In this document: piece after piece, positions 60,956-64,000 of the stretch | Position numbering within the stretch: position 1 is the first letter of the stretch | Layout: each line of letters starts with the position of its first letter | Assembly (NCBI RefSeq): GCF_029338555.1 | Contig: NZ_CP119989.1 | Span: forward strand, 2,852,001-2,916,000 | Length of the DNA: 64,000 nt | Source of the DNA: Halobaculum marinum | GTDB taxonomy: Archaea > Halobacteriota > Halobacteria > Halobacteriales > Haloferacaceae | Direction: 5' to 3' | The notes under the pieces: model-generated | What the model was told of the DNA's origin: nothing | The model's database searches: none | Seen by the model: only the letters and a program-made list of their open reading frames with translations | Made by a program: the position numbers and the translations under genes

Positions 60956-61028
60956 GCGTGGACGGGCGCGCTCGGGGGGCTTCGCTCTTGGGCCGGCGGC
61001 GCGGCGTGCCGGAACGACCAGGGCATTG

Positions 61029-61086
61029 CTAACTGAGACAAGCTATTGATGGCAAAGTTAATATTCTAACCCAGGATGTTACTAAC
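61029..61086 (+). promoter_or_regulatory. Promoter/operator region of the metal ABC operon
   Basis: An A/T-rich stretch in front of the ABC genes. CTAAC occurs at 61029-61033, 61066-61070 and 61082-61086. GTTAATATTCTAAC (61057-61070) is an imperfect inverted repeat that can serve as a TATA region; GTTA-C-TAAC (61078-61086) is a perfect inverted repeat over the likely transcription start, six bases before the ATG at 61092. This looks like a binding region of a metal-dependent repressor. Confidence 0.6.
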
Positions 61087-61091
61087 TAGAG

Positions 61092-62136
61092 ATGGAACAC
61101 ACCCGACGCTCGGTCCTCGCGTCCGCCGGTGCCCTCACAGCGGGGGCGCTGGCCGGCTGTCTCGGCGACACGGACGCCGCGAACGCTGCCGAGTCGACCA
61201 CCGGCCCCACGGCACAGGCGTCGTTCTTCGTCTTCGGCGACATCGCCGCCGAGGTGGCGGGCGAGGCGACCACCACGGACCTCCTCGTGCCGGTCGGGCA
61301 ACACGGCCACGGCTGGGAGCCGGGGCCGCGCATCCGCGAGTCGATCCGCGACGCCGACCTGCTCGTCCACGGCATGACGGGGTTCCAGCCGTGGGTCGAC
61401 GACGTGCTCGGCGACCTCGCGGCTGACGACAGCGGTGTGACGACGGTCGACGCCAGCGCCGGCGTCGACCTCCTCCCCGCGAGCGCAGACCACGAGGACG
61501 GGCACGACAGCGAGGAGGAACACCACGAGGAGGAGACGCACACCGAAGCGCACAGCGAGGAGGAACACCACGAAGAGGAGTCGGGCGACGAGCACGACCA
61601 CGAGAACGTCGACCCGCACTTCTGGATGGACCCCCTCCGCGTGCGCGAGGCGACCACGACCGTCCGCGAGGCGCTCTCCGAGGTCGACCCGGACGCGGTC
61701 GACACCCACGAAGCCAACGCCGAGTCGTTCCGCGCGGCGCTGACCTCGCTGGACGAGCGCATCGCCACGCTGGTCGACGAGGCGTCGCGCGACACCGTCC
61801 TCGTCGCCGGCCACAACTCCTTCCGCTACCTCAGCGACCGGTACGGGCTCCACGTCGAGGCGCTCACTGGCGTCGGCCCGGACGACCAGCCGACGACGCG
61901 CGACGTCGAGCGCGCTCGCGAGGCCGTCGAGACCCACGACCTCCGGTACGTCTGTGCGGACCCCATCGAGTCCCAGCGCGCCGCCGACCAACTGGTCGCG
62001 GAGACCGCCGCCGAGGAGGTGCTCCCCTCACCGCGATGCCCGGCTCACCGACGAGTGGGCCGACGAGGACTGGGGCTACCTCGACGTGATGGAGCAAGTG
62101 AACCTCCCGACGCTGGAGCGCGTCCTCGGCGAATGA
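61092..62136 (+). pseudogene. Zinc/manganese ABC transporter substrate-binding lipoprotein, frameshifted near the end
   Basis: A ZnuA-like protein of about 347 residues. It has a lipoprotein signal (RRSVLASAGALTAGALAGC), a metal-binding QHGHGWEPG site, a His/Glu/Asp-rich loop (about 135-172, for example EEHHEEETHTEAHSEEEHH), DPHFWMDP, the AGHNSFRYL motif and the YVCADPIESQ end of the site. Two one-base losses in C runs (62024-62027 and 62044) break the frame before the last 33 residues (LTDEWADEDWGYLDVMEQVN). The intended stop at 62136 overlaps the ATPase start. It binds zinc or manganese outside the cell. Confidence 0.92.
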
Positions 62137-62888
62137 GCGACGCCCGCGACACCGCCGTCAGCTTCGACGACGTGTCGTTCGCCTACGGCGAGCGCTCGGT
62201 CGTCGAGGACGTGTCGCTGACAGTCGAGGAGGGCGCGTTCCTCGGCCTCGTCGGGCCGAACGGCTCCGGGAAGACGACGCTGTTGAAGCTCGCGATCGGC
62301 CTGATTCGACCCGACAGCGGCTCGGTCACCGTGTTCGACGACCCCGCCCACCGCCGGGGCGACGGGCGGCGCGTCGGCTACGTCCCGCAGGACGTCGGCG
62401 GCGCGAGCGACGGGATGCCGATCACCGTCGCCGAGGTCGTTCGGATGGGGCGCTACCCAGGACGACTGTACCGCCGGTTCGACGCCGACGACCGGCATGC
62501 GGTCGCCGCGGCGATGGACCGCGTCGGCATCGCCGACCTCGCCGACCGTCGGATCGGGCGGCTCTCCGGGGGGCAACGCCAGCGGGCGTTCATCGCGCGG
62601 GCGCTGGCCGCCGAGGCTGACCTGCTCGCGCTCGACGAGCCGACCGTCGGCGTCGACGCCGAGTCGCGCGAGGCGTTCTACGAGTTGCTGGGCGAGTTGA
62701 ACGCCGAGGGGATCACGGTGGTGCTCGTCGAGCACGACATCGGCGTCGTCACCGCGCACGCCTCTGAGATCGCGTGTCTGAATCGGGAGCTGTTCTTCCA
62801 CGGCGACCCCGACTCGTTCGTCGAGACGGACGCGCTCGCGGAGGCGTACGGCAACGCACACCACGTCGTCGCCCACGACCACCCATGA
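62133..62888 (+). CDS. Zinc/manganese ABC transporter ATP-binding protein
   Basis: A 251-residue ABC ATPase. Walker A is GPNGSGKTTLLK, the Q-loop lies in YVPQDVGG, the signature is LSGGQRQRAFIARAL and Walker B is LLALDEPTVGVD. Similar to ZnuC and MntB proteins. The end is histidine-containing (AHHVVAHDHP). The ATG at 62133 overlaps the end of the substrate-binding gene by four bases, and its stop overlaps the permease start. A continuous frame into it from the substrate-binding gene exists only because of the frameshift. Confidence 0.94.
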   Translation: MSDARDTAVSFDDVSFAYGERSVVEDVSLTVEEGAFLGLVGPNGSGKTTLLKLAIGLIRPDSGSVTVFDDPAHRRGDGRRVGYVPQDVGGASDGMPITVAEVVRMGRYPGRLYRRFDADDRHAVAAAMDRVGIADLADRRIGRLSGGQRQRAFIARALAAEADLLALDEPTVGVDAESREAFYELLGELNAEGITVVLVEHDIGVVTAHASEIACLNRELFFHGDPDSFVETDALAEAYGNAHHVVAHDHP

Positions 62889-63916
62889 CCGGCGTCACCT
62901 CCCTCGCCGCGCTCGTGGTCGCGGTGCCGCTCCTCTTCGCCGGCGTCGCCGACGCCGGCGACCGCGCGCTCGGTGTCCTCCTCGACGACCTGTGGGGCGG
63001 CGTGCTCGACGTGCTCGCGGGCGCGACGGGCGTCGACGTGCTCGCGTTCCCGTTCATGCAGCGAGCGTACCTCGCGGCCGTCTGCGTCGCGGTGGTGGGC
63101 CCGCTCGTCGGGAGCTTCCTCGTCCATCGCGAGTTGGCGATGATCGGCGACACGCTCGCGCACGCCGCGTTCGCGGGCGTCGCCGCGGGCCTGTTCGTCA
63201 ACAGCGTCTTCGCGACGAGCGTCCCGCCGCTGGCGACGGCGCTTGTCGTCGCCGCGCTGGCGGCGCTGGTCGTCCAGACGCTCGTTGACTACGCGGGCAC
63301 CTCCCGCGACACGTCGCTGGCGATGGTGCTCACCGGATCGTTCGCCGTCGGGAGCGTCCTGATCACCGCGACCGACGGCGGCATCGCGGTCGGCATCAAC
63401 GCCTACCTGTTCGGCTCGCTCGCGACCGTTTCGCGGGGCAACGCTGGCATCTTGCTCGCGATGACCGTCGTCGTCGGCCTCGCGGTTGGCGCGGCCTACC
63501 GCCCGCTCGTGTACGTCACCTTCGACGAGGTGGGCGCCCGCGCCGCCGGGATCGACGCCGGGTGGTACACCCGCCTGCTGGCGGTGCTCACCGCGGTCGT
63601 GGTCGTCGGCGCCATGCAGATCATGGGCGTCATCCTCGTCGCCGCGATGTTGGTGGTCCCCGTCGCGACCGCAGCCCCGGTCACGGGGTTCAAGCGGTCG
63701 ATGGCCGCGAGCGTCGTCGCCGGCCTCGTCGCCACCGTCGGCGGCGTCACGCTGTCGTACTGGTTCGACGTGGCCGCGGGCGGCACCGTCGTCCTCGTCG
63801 CGCTCGCGACGTACGTCGCCGTCACGGGCACCGTGCGGGGCCGCCGGCGGATCGCCGTCCGCCGGGATTCGGAAGCGACGGGCGTCGCTGCAGACGGCGG
63901 CGACAACGGGACCTGA
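62885..63916 (+). CDS. Zinc/manganese ABC transporter permease
   Basis: A 343-residue permease of the ABC-3 (ZnuB/MntC) family with about eight helices. The conserved block ELAMIGDTLAHAAFAGVAAG (about 83-102) meets the ATPase; MQIMGVILVAAMLVVPVATA (about 245-264) is the second signature. Residues 1-55 are an additional hydrophobic/linker region. The last 30 residues are an acidic, cytoplasmic tail. The start overlaps the ATPase stop. Confidence 0.93.
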   Translation: MTGVTSLAALVVAVPLLFAGVADAGDRALGVLLDDLWGGVLDVLAGATGVDVLAFPFMQRAYLAAVCVAVVGPLVGSFLVHRELAMIGDTLAHAAFAGVAAGLFVNSVFATSVPPLATALVVAALAALVVQTLVDYAGTSRDTSLAMVLTGSFAVGSVLITATDGGIAVGINAYLFGSLATVSRGNAGILLAMTVVVGLAVGAAYRPLVYVTFDEVGARAAGIDAGWYTRLLAVLTAVVVVGAMQIMGVILVAAMLVVPVATAAPVTGFKRSMAASVVAGLVATVGGVTLSYWFDVAAGGTVVLVALATYVAVTGTVRGRRRIAVRRDSEATGVAADGGDNGT

Positions 63917-63964
63917 CTGCGTCCGAGCCACCGGCTTCTTGTGGAAACGCCGGCTGGTGCCGAT

Positions 63965-64000
63965 ATGGACACCCGCTCGCGAGTCCGCCTCGCGATCGCC
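63965..64000 (+). CDS. Start of a truncated gene at the window end
   Basis: An ATG at 63965 opens a frame (MDTRSRVRLAIA) that is still open at the end of the window. Only twelve codons are visible, so nothing can be said of the product. The arginine-rich opening leading into a hydrophobic run would fit a membrane protein. Confidence 0.35.
   Translation, partial: MDTRSRVRLAIA

Noticed and set aside
61057-61070. A shared regulon between the metal ABC operon and halorhodopsin based on GTTA-N6-TAAC
   Set aside because: Only two copies, both over TATA-like DNA where such words are expected by chance; mentioned only as a weak lead.
61092-62888. A fusion of the metal-binding protein with the ABC ATPase in one continuous frame
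   Set aside because: The joining stretch (about 62024-62132) is arginine-rich nonsense, while another frame there gives the missing C-terminus of the binding protein and a stop that overlaps the ATPase ATG. Two missing bases explain the apparent fusion.
1-64000. tRNA or rRNA genes, CRISPR arrays and insertion sequences
   Set aside because: No T-loop words of the GGTTCGAATCC type with a matching acceptor stem, no regularly spaced 25-40 base repeats with unique spacers and no transposase-like frame were seen by eye; a covariance-model scan was not possible.

Overview
The window is about 70% G+C, codes densely on both strands and carries acidic proteins. Many genes have a TATA-like box about 26 bases before a start codon with little or no leader. 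Together with halorhodopsin, an archaeal type of translation and transcription genes (L37Ae, Rpo12, archaeal AspRS, prefoldin beta, KEOPS Pcc1), the archaeal CoA route (pantoate kinase plus phosphopantoate-beta-alanine ligase) and geranylgeranylglyceryl phosphate synthase, this places it in a haloarchaeon (class Halobacteria). The family or genus cannot be fixed from the sequence alone. I see no tRNA, rRNA, CRISPR array or complete insertion sequence; it looks like ordinary chromosome with some accessory blocks.

Layout. 0-5 kb: a DUF6498-type membrane protein, halorhodopsin, and a minus-strand set of a membrane-anchored molybdopterin oxidoreductase, a winged-helix regulator and a small three-helix membrane protein. 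5-15.8 kb: a plus-strand surface-glycan operon with a secreted Tyr-Gly-repeat protein, flippase, two-domain glycosyltransferase, zinc-ribbon microprotein, sulfatase-like enzyme and two giant GT-C-like membrane proteins. 15.8-27 kb: regulators, a hydrolase, an SDR enzyme, an MFS transporter, an AI-2E-type exporter, a MinD-like ATPase with a partner and a second sulfatase-like enzyme. 27-32.4 kb: an information-processing block (zinc finger, DUF3194, prefoldin beta, Pcc1, Rpo12, L37Ae, DUF2103, TruD, Pth2). 32.4-39.4 kb: dCTP deaminase, ThiN-domain regulator, methyltransferase, glutathionyl-hydroquinone-reductase-like protein, aminotransferase. 39.5-42.5 kb: a halocyanin-like blue copper protein divergent from a regulator, two small membrane proteins and a cytochrome b-molybdopterin fusion. 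This repeats the gene set of the 2-4.5 kb locus. 42.5-50.9 kb: NUDIX, CoA synthesis pair, cupin, AspRS, histidine kinase, GGGP synthase. 50.9-64 kb: topoisomerase I, serine hydrolase, creatininase-family enzyme, bactofilin-like protein, S9 and M20 peptidases and a zinc/manganese ABC uptake operon.

Two points deserve attention. First, a regulator / small three-helix membrane protein / membrane-bound molybdopterin oxidoreductase module occurs twice. Both oxidoreductases appear to carry an internal twin-arginine segment after an N-terminal four-helix membrane domain, and the second is fused to a cytochrome b-like domain next to a halocyanin. Second, four genes between 42 and 63 kb (NUDIX, topA, bactofilin, metal-binding protein) are broken by six single-base indels, mostly in short G/C runs, which looks like sequence error but could be real.

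Other oddities are an L37Ae protein that has lost its zinc-binding cysteines, a Bat-type sensor without its DNA-binding domain, a 17-bp tandem repeat, a cluster of stem-loops and a perfect 14-bp palindrome placed like an operator.
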